DNA of 64,000 bases from Phenylobacterium sp. LH3H17 (GTDB lineage: Bacteria; Pseudomonadota; Alphaproteobacteria; Caulobacterales; Caulobacteraceae), in the NCBI RefSeq assembly GCF_024298925.1, contig NZ_CP101283.1, positions 3,353,001 to 3,417,000 on the forward strand, in the 5' to 3' direction. Shown in pieces: positions 8,716 through 17,526 of this stretch. The notes below the pieces were generated by a model that made no database searches, was not told where the DNA came from, and was given only the letters and a program-made list of their open reading frames with translations. Position numbers and translations under genes: made by a program. The first letter of the stretch is position 1; the number at the start of each line of letters is the position of its first letter.

Positions 8716-9819
8716 ATGTCCTTGCCTGAGTTTTTCTTCGAGCGTGTCACCAGCGAAATCCATCAACAGATGGAGGGCGTGCTGGCGCTTGCCGAGCGGC
8801 TGTCGCGCCAGCCGATGGGCGCCGACGCCCAGGCCTGCGTGGCCGGCGTGGCCGAGGCCGCGCGAACCGTGCGCCAGATACTTGCCTCATCGACCGACCT
8901 GAAGACCGCCGCCACCAATGGCCTGACCTTCACCCTCGAACCCAAGCGCCTGGCTGATCTCGCCGACGACATTCAGGGCCGCTGGCAGGATCGCGCGCTC
9001 GCCGGCGGTGTCACCCTTCTTTTCTCGTATGACGGCGATCCCGACACGGTCGTGCTGATCGACGCCGAGCGCATAGGCCAGGTTTTCGACGCCTTCATCG
9101 CCCAGGCCCTGGCCGGGGTGCGGCGCGGGGCGGTGGAAGCCACCCTGCGCGCGGTCGCCGATGGCGATCAGGTGCGGCTGGAAGGCAGCGTCCGCGGCGG
9201 GTCGGAACGCGTGCTCGGCGATCGCGCCCTGGACATCCGCGAGATCGAGGCCCTGTTCGGACTGGAGACCGCGCTTGGAGTCGCGCTCGGCCGAAGCATC
9301 GTCACGGCCATGCAGGGCGATGTGCGGGTCGAGTCCAATGTGGGGGCCGGCGAGACGCTCACCTTCCACATCGTCGCCCAGCGCGCGCCCGATGAGGTCG
9401 TCGCGCCCGAGACCCTGGTCCAGCACGACCGCGCCGCCCACATCCTGGTGGTCGACGACAACGCCACCAACCGCATGGTCGCCGAGACCCTCTGCGAGAT
9501 GTTCGACTGCACCTCGGAGTCGGCCGTCGACGGGGTGGAGGCGGTTGAAGCCGCCCGCACCGGCCGCTTCGACCTGATCCTGATGGACATCAAGATGCCC
9601 CGTATGGATGGCGTCTCGGCGACCCGCGAGATTCGCGGCTTCCCGGGACCCGCCGGCCGGGTGCCGATTATCGCGCTCACCGCAAACGCCGATCCGGAGG
9701 ACGCCGCCGGTTACCTCAAGGCCGGCATGAACGGCGTGGTCGAAAAGCCCATGAAGCCCGAGAACCTGCTGCGCGCCCTGCAGGAAAACCTGGGCGGCGG
9801 CGCGGCCGTCGCGGCCTAG
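8716..9819 (+). CDS. Degenerate hybrid histidine kinase with C-terminal receiver
   Basis: A 367-residue soluble protein in three parts. The N-terminal helical region (residues 8-60) has His16 in EIHQQMEGV, only loosely like an H-box. A HATPase-like region (about 75-220) has the N-box Asn replaced by Gln130 (DAFIAQAL), and its G-box reads ETALGVALGRS instead of GTGLGL. The receiver domain (about 242-360) looks complete, with DD247-248, phospho-acceptor Asp291 (LILMDIKMP) and a Lys in VEKPMKP. It may have lost kinase activity and act as a receiver or phosphatase scaffold. No transmembrane segment is visible. Confidence 0.75.
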   Translation: MSLPEFFFERVTSEIHQQMEGVLALAERLSRQPMGADAQACVAGVAEAARTVRQILASSTDLKTAATNGLTFTLEPKRLADLADDIQGRWQDRALAGGVTLLFSYDGDPDTVVLIDAERIGQVFDAFIAQALAGVRRGAVEATLRAVADGDQVRLEGSVRGGSERVLGDRALDIREIEALFGLETALGVALGRSIVTAMQGDVRVESNVGAGETLTFHIVAQRAPDEVVAPETLVQHDRAAHILVVDDNATNRMVAETLCEMFDCTSESAVDGVEAVEAARTGRFDLILMDIKMPRMDGVSATREIRGFPGPAGRVPIIALTANADPEDAAGYLKAGMNGVVEKPMKPENLLRALQENLGGGAAVAA

Positions 9820-9898
9820 GGCCAAGCTTTCCGCATGAAGGACTAGGCGGGGACCTGCGGTTGAGCCATCGTCCGCCAACGCTGGGAGCCGCTGGCCG

Positions 9899-10519
9899 AT
9901 GCCATCCTTCTACGACCGCCACATCCTGCCCCGCCTGCTGACCTGCGCCTGCGCCTCGTCGCCGATCATGAGGCAGCGCGCCAAGATCGTGCCCCTGGCC
10001 TCGGGTCGGGTTCTGGAACTGGGGATCGGCATGGGCCTGAACCTCCCGCTCTACGACGCCGACAAGGTCGAGAGCGTCACTGGGGTCGACCCAGCGGCCG
10101 AACTTCGCGCCCTGGCCCAGGCCGCGCCGCACGATCCGCGGCTGGCCGTGTCGGTGGTTGAGGGAACCGCCGAGGCCCTGCCCTTCCCGGACGCCAGCTT
10201 CGACTGCGTCGTCTGCACCTTCACCCTCTGCTCCGTCCAGTCGCCGGCCAGGGCGCTGGCCGAGGCGCGGCGGGTGCTGAAGCCTGGCGGCCGTTTCCTG
10301 TTCTGCGAGCATGGCCTGGCCCCCGACGCCGACGTGGCCAAGTGGCAACGCCGCGTCGAGCCGATCTGGAAGCGCCTGGCCGGCGGCTGCCACCTCACCC
10401 GACCGGTGGCCGCCGCCATAAAGGCGTCAGGACTTTCGATACAGAATCTGGAAACGTTTTATCTACCCAAGACGCCCAGGATCGCCGGGTGGAACGAGTG
10501 GGGCGTCGCGGTCGCCTGA
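9899..10519 (+). CDS. Class I SAM-dependent methyltransferase
   Basis: A 206-residue methyltransferase with motif I VLELGIGMGLNLPLY (from about residue 38), an acidic loop (TGVDPA), motif II-like region DASFDCVVCTFTLCSV, and motif III LKPGGRFLFCEHG. The overall pattern (short N-terminal helix, FYDRHILPRLL, C-terminal NLETFYLPKTPR) resembles the METTL7/phospholipid N-methyltransferase-like group. The substrate is not known, and lipid is only a guess. It stands alone between the kinase-like gene and the protease gene. Confidence 0.85.
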   Translation: MPSFYDRHILPRLLTCACASSPIMRQRAKIVPLASGRVLELGIGMGLNLPLYDADKVESVTGVDPAAELRALAQAAPHDPRLAVSVVEGTAEALPFPDASFDCVVCTFTLCSVQSPARALAEARRVLKPGGRFLFCEHGLAPDADVAKWQRRVEPIWKRLAGGCHLTRPVAAAIKASGLSIQNLETFYLPKTPRIAGWNEWGVAVA

Positions 10520-10648
10520 TGTATGAATTATCCTGTAATCCCAATGAGATGCACGTGCGCGATATCGCCGCAAGGGCAGAACTCGCATTGTTCGCCGAAC
10601 GTGATCGCCGTATGAATCTGGTCGGCCGGGGGGCCGTGGAACGTGTAA

Positions 10649-12364
10649 ATGTTGTTTGATTCCGAGACGTCCCGCGGCTGTGGCTGCACCGGCCCGTGCG
10701 GTCACTTCGTGGTCGAGGACGTCGCCCGTGATGCCGGCCAGCCGCAGGCCTATCTCAACGCCGACGAGCGTGGCTCCCTGGTCGGATCCAAGGAGAGCTA
10801 CACCATCGCCGAAGCCGGCAACCAGCTCATTCGCGGCGACGCGGGCTGGGGCGGGGTGCTGGGGCAGGCCTTCACGGTCACCTACGGCTTCCGGGCCAAC
10901 GCGCCATTTACGATGCCCGACGACACGGCCGGGTTCGAACGCTTCAACTCCGCCCAGATCGCCCAGGCCGAGATGGCCCTGGCCGGTTGGTCGGACGCCG
11001 GCAATATCTACTTCACCCGGGTGGGGTTCGGGTCGTTCGGCGAGACCGCCTATTCCGACCAGGCCACGATCCTGTTCGGCAACTATTCCAGCGGCGCGGA
11101 TTCAGCCAGCGCCTTCGCCTACTATCCCGGCTCGACCAGCTATTCGTCGCGGGCCGGCGACGTCTGGGTGAACATCACCAAGGGCAGCAACGCCACGCCC
11201 GGCGTCGGCAACCATGGGGGCATGGTCCTGGCGCACGAGATCGGCCACGCCATCGGCCTGGCCCACCCGGCCGACTACGACTCCGACACCTCACCCAGCT
11301 ACGCCGCCGACGCGATCTATTACGAAGACTCCCGCCAGTACACGGTGATGAGCTACTTCAGCGAGACCAACACCGGCGCCAGCTTCGGCGGCCGTTACGC
11401 CGCCGCGCCGCTGCTCGACGACATCTCGGCGATCCAGCAGGAGTACGGGGCCAATCTGTCCACCCGCACGGGCGACACCGTCTACGGCTTCAACTCCAAC
11501 GCCGGGCGGGCGTGGTTCGAGGCCACCTCGGTCGCCTCGCGGGTCATCTTCGCGGTCTGGGACGCCGGCGGGAACGACACCTTCAACTTCTCCGGCTGGT
11601 CCAGCGCCCAGACCATCGACCTGCGGGCAGGCAACTTCTCCAATGTCGGCGGCCTGACCGGCAACGTCGCCATCTCGGCCAATGTGACCATCGAGAACGC
11701 CCTGGGCGGCGCCGCCGCCGACACCATCACTGGCAACACGGCCTACAACGTCCTGGAAGGCAACGGCGGGAACGACGTCATCTGGTCAGGCGCGGGCAAT
11801 GACACCCTGCGCGGGGGCGACGGCCTGGACTTCCTCCGCGGCGAGGAAGGGGACGACCTGCTCTCTGGCGGCGCGGCCTTCGACGACATGCACGGCAATA
11901 TGGGGAACGACACCGGCTACGGCGGCGACGGCGACGACTGGGTGGTCGGCGGCAAGGATCTCGACGTGCTCTACGGAGAGGCTGGCTCGGACGTCATCTA
12001 CGGCAACATGGGCGACGATTCCTGCTACGGCGGCGACGGCAACGATCTGATCCGCGGCGGCCAGCACAACGACTACATCGAAGGCGGCGCGGGCGACGAC
12101 TGGATCTCGGGCGACCGCGAGTCCGACACCATCTGGGGCGGTTCGGGCGCCGACACCTTCCACACCTGGCGCGACGCGGGTCTGGACCGCGTGATGGATT
12201 TCAACCGCTCCGAGGGCGACAGGGTGCTGGTGAGCGAGGGCTCGACCTACACGGTCGGCCAGGTAGGCGGCGATGTGGTGATCGACATGGGCGGCGGCGC
12301 CCAGATGATCCTGGTGGGCGTCCAGATGTCATCCCTGACCGCCGGCTGGATCGTGGCGACCTAG
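10649..12364 (+). CDS. Serralysin-type M10 metalloprotease with RTX repeats
   Basis: A 571-residue secreted Zn protease. The catalytic motif HEIGHAIGLAH (His196, Glu197, His200, His206) is followed by the Met-turn VMSY (Met234), the signature of the metzincin M10 family. From about residue 350 there are nonapeptide-like RTX repeats (GGxGxD, e.g. GNGGNDVIW, GGDGNDLIR) that bind calcium, then a C-terminal region typical of type I secretion substrates. There is no Sec signal peptide. No type I secretion ABC, membrane fusion or outer-membrane gene and no inhibitor gene is in the window, so export must use a distant system. Confidence 0.92.
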   Translation: MLFDSETSRGCGCTGPCGHFVVEDVARDAGQPQAYLNADERGSLVGSKESYTIAEAGNQLIRGDAGWGGVLGQAFTVTYGFRANAPFTMPDDTAGFERFNSAQIAQAEMALAGWSDAGNIYFTRVGFGSFGETAYSDQATILFGNYSSGADSASAFAYYPGSTSYSSRAGDVWVNITKGSNATPGVGNHGGMVLAHEIGHAIGLAHPADYDSDTSPSYAADAIYYEDSRQYTVMSYFSETNTGASFGGRYAAAPLLDDISAIQQEYGANLSTRTGDTVYGFNSNAGRAWFEATSVASRVIFAVWDAGGNDTFNFSGWSSAQTIDLRAGNFSNVGGLTGNVAISANVTIENALGGAAADTITGNTAYNVLEGNGGNDVIWSGAGNDTLRGGDGLDFLRGEEGDDLLSGGAAFDDMHGNMGNDTGYGGDGDDWVVGGKDLDVLYGEAGSDVIYGNMGDDSCYGGDGNDLIRGGQHNDYIEGGAGDDWISGDRESDTIWGGSGADTFHTWRDAGLDRVMDFNRSEGDRVLVSEGSTYTVGQVGGDVVIDMGGGAQMILVGVQMSSLTAGWIVAT

Positions 12365-12382
12365 CCGGCCCCGCGGACCGTA

Positions 12383-12613
12383 TTAGAGCTGGTTGTACTC
12401 GCCGCAGCGGCACTTCACGACCACGTCGGCGATGTCGGAGCGATCGCGGCTGGTCATCACCACTTCTTCGCAGGCGCCGCAGAGGAAGGCCGTTCCGGGC
12501 TCGCCCTCGCCGAAGATGTGCGGGGTCTCCAAGGCCGTGACCACCTCGCGCCGACCCACGAACAGGCTGGGGAAAACTCGCATGGACGTCATGATCATTG
12601 GAAACTGCCTCAT
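12383..12613 (-). CDS. Small Zn-ribbon-like protein
   Basis: A 76-residue protein with two Cys clusters near its C-terminus, CGAC (about residues 45-48) and CRCG (about 68-71), spaced as in a zinc ribbon. The N-terminal half is a hydrophobic/basic stretch including RVFPSLFVGRREVV. Several Met codons lie within the first 11 residues, so the start is uncertain; MRVFPSL may be the true N-terminus. The family is not recognised. It is transcribed away from the PEP-CTERM gene region and ends tail-to-tail with the protease gene. Confidence 0.6.
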   Translation of the reverse strand: MRQFPMIMTSMRVFPSLFVGRREVVTALETPHIFGEGEPGTAFLCGACEEVVMTSRDRSDIADVVVKCRCGEYNQL

Positions 12614-12773
12614 TCTGACCCGTACCGGGCTACGCTACTGTGCAACTGCAAAACGCGTGTAGCCGAGTTTTGCTGCAGCGCAATGACGCTTTGTCGGAAA
12701 ACGGTTTCGTGAGGACGCCGGCGCCTGAAAAACAGGCCGGATCGAAACTCGCGCACACGAGCGGACATGACGA

Positions 12774-12798
12774 CGCCGCCGGCTGGAGACCGGCGGCG
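12774..12798 (-). terminator. Possible hairpin downstream of the PEP-CTERM gene
   Basis: CGCCGCCGG and its complement CCGGCGGCG separated by seven bases, 20 bases beyond the stop of the minus-strand PEP-CTERM gene. No T-run follows on that strand, so it is at best a weak or Rho-assisted terminator. Confidence 0.4.
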
Positions 12799-12817
12799 GG
12801 GTCGAGACTCTTGGCGG

Positions 12818-13519
12818 CTAGGCCAGGACGGCGACCTGTCGGCGGCGCGATGTCCTGAGCATGGCGCCGGCGGCGCCGAAGCCCATGATCATCATGCCCC
12901 AGGTGGACGGTTCCGGGACGGCCGAGAGCACCGGACCGTTGAACGAGACCTGGCGGATGTTGTCGAAGTTGGCGGCGGTGGTCACCAGGGTGTCCGGAGC
13001 GCCCTGCTTGCCCTTGATCGTCGTCAGGGCCTTCAGGTTGCGCAGCTCCATGCTCTGGATCACCTCGCCCGCGCCGGCGTGGACGTCGAACTTGTTGTTC
13101 GCCGCGAAGCCGGTGGTGAAGGTCTGGCTCGGCGCTCCGCCCACGAAGTTCAGAACCAGATCGAAGGTAAAGGTGGGCTTGGGGCCCGTGCCGACGAACG
13201 GGTCCAGCTTGAAGCCGATATCGGTGAAGCCGACGATGGGAGCGTCCGGATCGATGACCAGCCAGGAGAAGGGCCCGGTGACCGTCGCGTAGCCGTTGCC
13301 GTTCCCGCCCGGATTGAGGACGCTGCCCGACGTGTAGAACACATCGTAGTCGCCGGGTTGGGTGGTCAGGGTGACGCTCGTGCCAGTGGGCGCCGCGTCG
13401 TTGTGGACCTGATAATAGTAGTCCGGACCGCCGGCGCCGAGCACCAGCGTGGCGGCGGAAGCCTGCGCGCCGGTGAGACAGATGGCGGCGAAGGCCGCGG
13501 CCGCAAAGAAGGTCTTCAT
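12818..13519 (-). CDS. PEPxxW-CTERM sorted secreted protein
   Basis: A 233-residue exported protein. The start at 13519 (MKTFFAAAAF) gives a clean signal peptide ending around ASAA, whereas the longer frame to 13642 has an implausible N-terminus. The C-terminus carries VPEPSTWGMMIMGFGAAGAML followed by RTSRRR: the PEP motif, a transmembrane segment and a basic end. This is the sorting tripartite signal recognised by exosortases. The central region is beta-rich and Thr/Gly/Asp-rich. No exosortase gene is in the window. Known PEP-CTERM proteins are linked to exopolysaccharide; the role here is unknown. Confidence 0.88.
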   Translation of the reverse strand: MKTFFAAAAFAAICLTGAQASAATLVLGAGGPDYYYQVHNDAAPTGTSVTLTTQPGDYDVFYTSGSVLNPGGNGNGYATVTGPFSWLVIDPDAPIVGFTDIGFKLDPFVGTGPKPTFTFDLVLNFVGGAPSQTFTTGFAANNKFDVHAGAGEVIQSMELRNLKALTTIKGKQGAPDTLVTTAANFDNIRQVSFNGPVLSAVPEPSTWGMMIMGFGAAGAMLRTSRRRQVAVLA

Positions 13520-13912
13520 CTTGCTATCCCCGTCATGGCCGCCGGGCGGACCGAATTGGCACAGGCCCGAACATCCGCGGACCCGTTGACGGAACAGCTG
13601 CAAGAGCGGCGCCGGAAACCCGGGCCGTCGATAGGAGATCACCGAGGTGGGGGGGAGAGCGGGCCGATCCGCGATTGAGGACGCAGACCAGCCCGCTCAT
13701 TTAGGGGCTTACTTGCGCCTTCATGGAGGTGAAAGACGACGCTCAACAGATATCACAGCCATCCCGCGGTCCAATTAGGGACTGGGCGTTCGCACCTTAA
13801 TAGAGAGGGTATTTCCTCAGGCTCGGCTTAACATCGCCTAATAATCACCGGCCCGGCGTCAAGATGTCGCGGCCCAGCGGGTCAGGCCGGCTTGGCCGAA
13901 TCAGGCCGTAGC
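13520..13912. other. Intergenic region, no gene found
   Basis: Nearly 400 bases between the start of the PEP-CTERM gene and the end of the XRE regulator gene. The part next to 13519 must carry the PEP-CTERM promoter. No convincing reading frame, repeat or terminator was seen. Confidence 0.5.
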
Positions 13913-14290
13913 CTATCCCTCGGTTCGCTCAGGGTAGAAGAACTCCACCGGTCGATTGAGGCCCTGGGACAGGCGCCAGACCAGGGCGGCCTGGATGACG
14001 GCGCGGCCCGCCTCGTAGCGCTCGACCTGTTCCACCGCGATCCCACAGAGCTCCGCCAGGGCTTTGGTGCTCAGCCCCAGCTCATGGCGCCGCTGGCGCA
14101 CCCGCGCGCCGATATAGGCGTCCACGCTCGCCGTGGCTTCAGCGTCGATCTCGAGGAGGTCGACCTGCCGCCGCCACGCACGCGCGAACCCGTCGAACGC
14201 CAACATGGTCGGGTAGTCCAAGGCCGCGTCGGCCTTCGCGGTGATCCTGTCGGCCAGCCGCCGACAGGCCCGGATGTCGAACTTCGTCAT
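13913..14290 (-). CDS. XRE-family helix-turn-helix regulator
   Basis: A 125-residue protein. The N-terminal half (about 1-60) is helical and charged (DIRACRRLADRI...WRRQVDLLEIDAEA). The C-terminal half is a Cro/C1-type HTH: GARVRQRRHELGLSTKALAELCG, with the recognition helix near IAVEQVERYEAGRA, then a segment LVWRLSQGLNRPVEFFYPE. This LNRPVEFFY ending is common in alphaproteobacterial XRE regulators. The target is unknown; it could act on its own upstream region, which contains GGGAA-TAT-TTCCC at 14415-14427. Confidence 0.85.
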   Translation of the reverse strand: MTKFDIRACRRLADRITAKADAALDYPTMLAFDGFARAWRRQVDLLEIDAEATASVDAYIGARVRQRRHELGLSTKALAELCGIAVEQVERYEAGRAVIQAALVWRLSQGLNRPVEFFYPERTEG

Positions 14291-14922
14291 GCTACGCCCT
14301 ATCGCACGGGATCAGGTCAGCGCCGACGATCAGCCGCCGAACCACGCCGTTCCGAATGTAACGCCGCAGTCGAGGGTTCTGGAATAAGAGAAAGTTAAGT
14401 CCAGGAATAGGATTGGGAATATTTCCCGCATGGGTCCGTAATTCCCCCGCCAGGCGAAATTCTATATTCATTGCAGCAATAAATACAATGAGAACACATC
14501 TCGTACTCTATGGAACGCCGGGCTAAATTTCGAACGTGTGCTATGCTTCTTTAACTTCCTCTTATTTTCTAAACTTGGCGTCAATGGTAATTACAAGGTC
14601 AATTGGCGCGGCCACGTTGCGTTTCGCCGAAGACCCGCAGGCAGTCATGGGTGCTCCTCTGCGCCAGTTCGCGTCGCCCGATATCCTGGAACGGACCGGA
14701 TCGCCGCCCTCGGAGCGCGCGGCCAGGTCTCAGGTCCCAACCTCTTCCCGAAGTCCAGGCCGAGGCGCCAAGATCGTCGCGAACGCACGTGCGGAATTTT
14801 CAACATTACTGAGCAGGGTGTTAGTCTGGCTTGGCTTCGTCTCGCCGCTGTTCCTTGGTGACCGCGATCGTGTCGGGCGCCGCCAGGGGGGCGCGGCGGA
14901 CGGGGGCCGGGGGGAGTGGCTG
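14291..14922. promoter_or_regulatory. AT-rich region upstream of the XRE gene and the KdpD-like kinase
   Basis: About 630 bases. From 14380 to 14610 it is markedly richer in A and T than the rest of the window and contains the short palindrome GGGAA-TAT-TTCCC at 14415-14427. The kinase reading frame stays open leftward to 14536, but the translation of 14536-14922 is Arg/Pro/Ser-rich and does not look like protein. I treat this stretch as regulatory DNA serving the two divergent genes. Confidence 0.45.
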
Positions 14923-16830
14923 ATGGCTGACATGTTGCGCGGAGGTCCGCCGCCGACGGCGCACGATTCACCGCCGAGCGATCTGGAGGCGATGGGCAAC
15001 ATCTTCGCCCTGCTGCGGACGCTGGCCTTCGCAGCGGCGATCACCCTCGGCCTCTCCCAGAGCCCCCAGCTCGGCAATCTGGTCACCGCCTTCCTGGCGA
15101 TGACCCTGATCGTGGCCGTCGTGTTCGGCCTGACCTCGGGCCTGCTGGCGGCCGTGGCGGGGCTCGCCGCCCTGCACCTCCTCCGCGGCCTGGCGTTTCC
15201 GCCGACCGGCCTGAGTTCCGACGACGGATTTCTGCTGGCCCTGTTCGGCGCCAGCGTCGTCACCACCGGCGTCTATTCGGACGTGGTGCGGCGGCGCAAC
15301 CGGCAGGCGCGGTCGCTGCTCGAGGCCGGGCGGCCACTGTCGCCCCATGCGTCCGGACCCGCCCTGGGGGACTTCTTCCGGGTCGCCAGACACAGGGGGC
15401 TGAACGCCGGCCGCTTGTCGGCGGCCGAAGAGGCCCAGCGAGCGTTCGCCGCCTTCTGCATCGTGGGCCTCGGCCTGGTGGGGAGTCTGGTGGCCGGATA
15501 CCTGCTGGGGCCGTTCGCCGCCATGCTTTCTGTTCTGGTCGCGGTGGTGATTGTCGGGGGCGGGTTCGGCGCCCGGTTCGGGCTCGCCGCGGGCATATTC
15601 GCCATGCTGATCCTGAACGGCCTCCCCGGCGGAGCCGAGCACACGCCCATGCTCAAGCCCCTGGAAGCCGGGTTCAGCATGGTGATGTTCGCCGCCCTGG
15701 GGTGGTCGGTCGGCGTGCTCGCCGATCGGCTTCAGCAGGAGCAGGGCGCCTTGGAGACCCTGGTCACCGCCGGTCGGGACCTTTCGGCCAGCACCGACGA
15801 GGTGGCCATCCGACAGGTGCTGTTCGACAGCCTGGTCAGGATCGCGCCGAGAGGCGGCGTCGTGCAGGTCCGCGACGAGGCGGGGACGATCAGCCATACG
15901 ACGCCGGGGGCTGAAGCCCTGTCGGACGGACAACGGCCGGACTCGGCCGAGGGCTGGAACGTGAAGCGGCTGGCCGCCGACGGCCGCGACGTGGGGGTGG
16001 TCGTCTGGCGTATCCCGGGCGCCGCGGCGATGGTGCGGGCCGCCAACGAGATCGTGGTGTCGCTGATCGATCTGGGCGCGTCCGCCATCGTCCGCTCCCG
16101 CCTCGGCCTCGAAAAGGCCGATGTCGAGTTCGTCGCCCGGACGGAGCAATTGCGGACCATCCTGCTCGACGCTGTTTCCCACCACTTCCGCTCACCCCTG
16201 GCCGGGATCATGGGCTCGGTCACCAGCATCCTGAACCTCCCCGAGCAGCACGACCGCGGCGTGCGCCGCGAGCTGCTGCTCATCATCAAGGAGCAGGCGA
16301 ACCGGCTGGACCGCTACGTCGACAACTTCCTGAGCGTGGCGCGGCTGGAGTCCGGCTCGATCGACGTGAACCTCACGGACATCAGCCTCGAGCCGCTGAT
16401 CTACGACGTGTGGGAAACCTTCGGAGAGGCTGGCGGGGCCCGACGGTTCCTGCACGTCAAGATCGACTCAGACCTGGTCCGCGCCGATTCCAGCCTCCTG
16501 GGGCAGGTGTTCGGGAACGTCCTGGAGAACGCGATCAAGTTCAGTCCCGAGGGCTCGGTGGTCGACGTGCGCAGCCGCAAGGCCGGCTCCCACCTGGTGG
16601 TGGAGGTCTCCGACCAGGGCCCCGGCGTCGAGCAGGAATATCAGGATCGTATCTTCGACCGCTTCTTCCGCAGCCGCCGGGCCAAGGCGCCCGGTCTCGG
16701 CCTCGGTCTCTACATCACGCGTAGTCTCGTCGAAATCATGGGCGGCTCAGTGCAGGCCCGAAACCGTCCCAATGGTGAAACCGGCCTGGTGATGTCCATC
16801 ACCCTGCCGCTTGCAGAGGCCTTGAAATGA
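14923..16830 (+). CDS. KdpD-like membrane sensor histidine kinase lacking the KdpD sensor domain
   Basis: A 635-residue kinase. I place the start at 14923 (MADMLRGG) after a GGGGGAG ribosome site. Two DUF4118-like blocks of four membrane segments each (about residues 25-115 and 160-255) flank a cytosolic linker. Then come a GAF-like region, HisKA with VSHHFRSPL (His420), and a HATPase with N-box VLENAIKFS, DQGPGV and GLGLGLYI. It resembles the C-terminal half of KdpD without the N-terminal KdpD and UspA domains. It overlaps the next gene by ATGA. No kdpFABC genes are nearby, so potassium regulation is not implied. Confidence 0.85.
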   Translation: MADMLRGGPPPTAHDSPPSDLEAMGNIFALLRTLAFAAAITLGLSQSPQLGNLVTAFLAMTLIVAVVFGLTSGLLAAVAGLAALHLLRGLAFPPTGLSSDDGFLLALFGASVVTTGVYSDVVRRRNRQARSLLEAGRPLSPHASGPALGDFFRVARHRGLNAGRLSAAEEAQRAFAAFCIVGLGLVGSLVAGYLLGPFAAMLSVLVAVVIVGGGFGARFGLAAGIFAMLILNGLPGGAEHTPMLKPLEAGFSMVMFAALGWSVGVLADRLQQEQGALETLVTAGRDLSASTDEVAIRQVLFDSLVRIAPRGGVVQVRDEAGTISHTTPGAEALSDGQRPDSAEGWNVKRLAADGRDVGVVVWRIPGAAAMVRAANEIVVSLIDLGASAIVRSRLGLEKADVEFVARTEQLRTILLDAVSHHFRSPLAGIMGSVTSILNLPEQHDRGVRRELLLIIKEQANRLDRYVDNFLSVARLESGSIDVNLTDISLEPLIYDVWETFGEAGGARRFLHVKIDSDLVRADSSLLGQVFGNVLENAIKFSPEGSVVDVRSRKAGSHLVVEVSDQGPGVEQEYQDRIFDRFFRSRRAKAPGLGLGLYITRSLVEIMGGSVQARNRPNGETGLVMSITLPLAEALK

Positions 16831-17516
16831 GTAGCGACGCGAAAATCCTGATCGTCGAGGACGAGGAGCAGCTGCTGCGCATGCTGCGCTCCACCCTGAT
16901 CCAGGCCGGATACGCGGTGACGACGGCCAAGACCGGCGCGGAGGCTCTCGAACAACTGGTTCTCGAAGAGTTCGGCGTGGTGCTCCTGGACCTCGGCCTG
17001 CCCGATATCGACGGGAAGGAAGTCATCAGCCAGGCCCGGGCGATCTCCAAGGCGCCCATTCTCGTCATATCGGCGCGCGGTTCGGAGCGGGAGAAGATCG
17101 CCGCCCTGGACCTCGGCGCGAGTGACTATGTGCCCAAACCGTTCGACGTCGGCGAGCTCTTGGCCCGCATCCGCGTGGCCCTGCGTCCGCCCCGGCGGTG
17201 CGCCGCGAGCGAGTCCGGCGTGTCCAAGAAGGGCCTCCAGATCGACATGGCCACCCGCCGCGCCATCGTTGATGGCGAGTACGTCCGGCTGTCGCGCAAG
17301 GAGGCCGAGCTGCTGCAGCTGCTGGCCGACGCCAAGGGCGAGATCGTCTCGCATGACCAGATCATCGAGGCGATCTGGGGACGCGCCGGCGATGCGGACT
17401 TCATGAATGTGCGCGTCCTGGCGTGGCAGGTTCGCCGCAAGATCGAGCCGGACGCCGCCGCGCCGCGCTTCCTGCTCGCCGAGTCCGGCCTGGGTTACCG
17501 TCTCAACATGACCTGA
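16827..17516 (+). CDS. OmpR/KdpE-type response regulator
   Basis: A 229-residue partner of the preceding kinase, translationally coupled by an ATGA overlap. The receiver domain spans about residues 5-118, with Glu/Asp at 11-13, phospho-acceptor Asp55 (VVLLDLGLPD), ISARGSE and the Lys in YVPKPFD. The winged-helix DNA-binding domain (about 135-229) contains RLSRKEAELLQLLADAKGEIVSHDQIIEAIWG, typical of OmpR/PhoB, and ends in GLGYRL. It closely resembles KdpE in layout. Target promoters are unknown. No downstream gene is on the same strand for 700 bases, so it probably regulates distant genes or itself. Confidence 0.92.
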   Translation: MSSDAKILIVEDEEQLLRMLRSTLIQAGYAVTTAKTGAEALEQLVLEEFGVVLLDLGLPDIDGKEVISQARAISKAPILVISARGSEREKIAALDLGASDYVPKPFDVGELLARIRVALRPPRRCAASESGVSKKGLQIDMATRRAIVDGEYVRLSRKEAELLQLLADAKGEIVSHDQIIEAIWGRAGDADFMNVRVLAWQVRRKIEPDAAAPRFLLAESGLGYRLNMT

Positions 17517-17526
17517 CGATCCGCGA

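Noticed and set aside
10519-10659. 46-residue frame between the methyltransferase and the protease gene (MYELSCNPNEMHVRD...)
   Set aside because: No ribosome site, overlaps both neighbours' ends, and composition is not distinctive; could be leader DNA.
11780-12170. Short periodic DNA repeats that could be mistaken for a repeat array
   Set aside because: They encode the glycine/aspartate RTX nonapeptides of the protease; no CRISPR-like spacers.
14536-14922. N-terminal extension of the KdpD-like kinase from ATG 14536
   Set aside because: Arg/Pro/Ser-rich translation without structure and no ribosome site; the ATG at 14923 has a strong one.
14923-17516. Assigning the two-component pair to the kdp potassium system
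   Set aside because: No kdpFABC genes are nearby and the KdpD sensor domains are missing.
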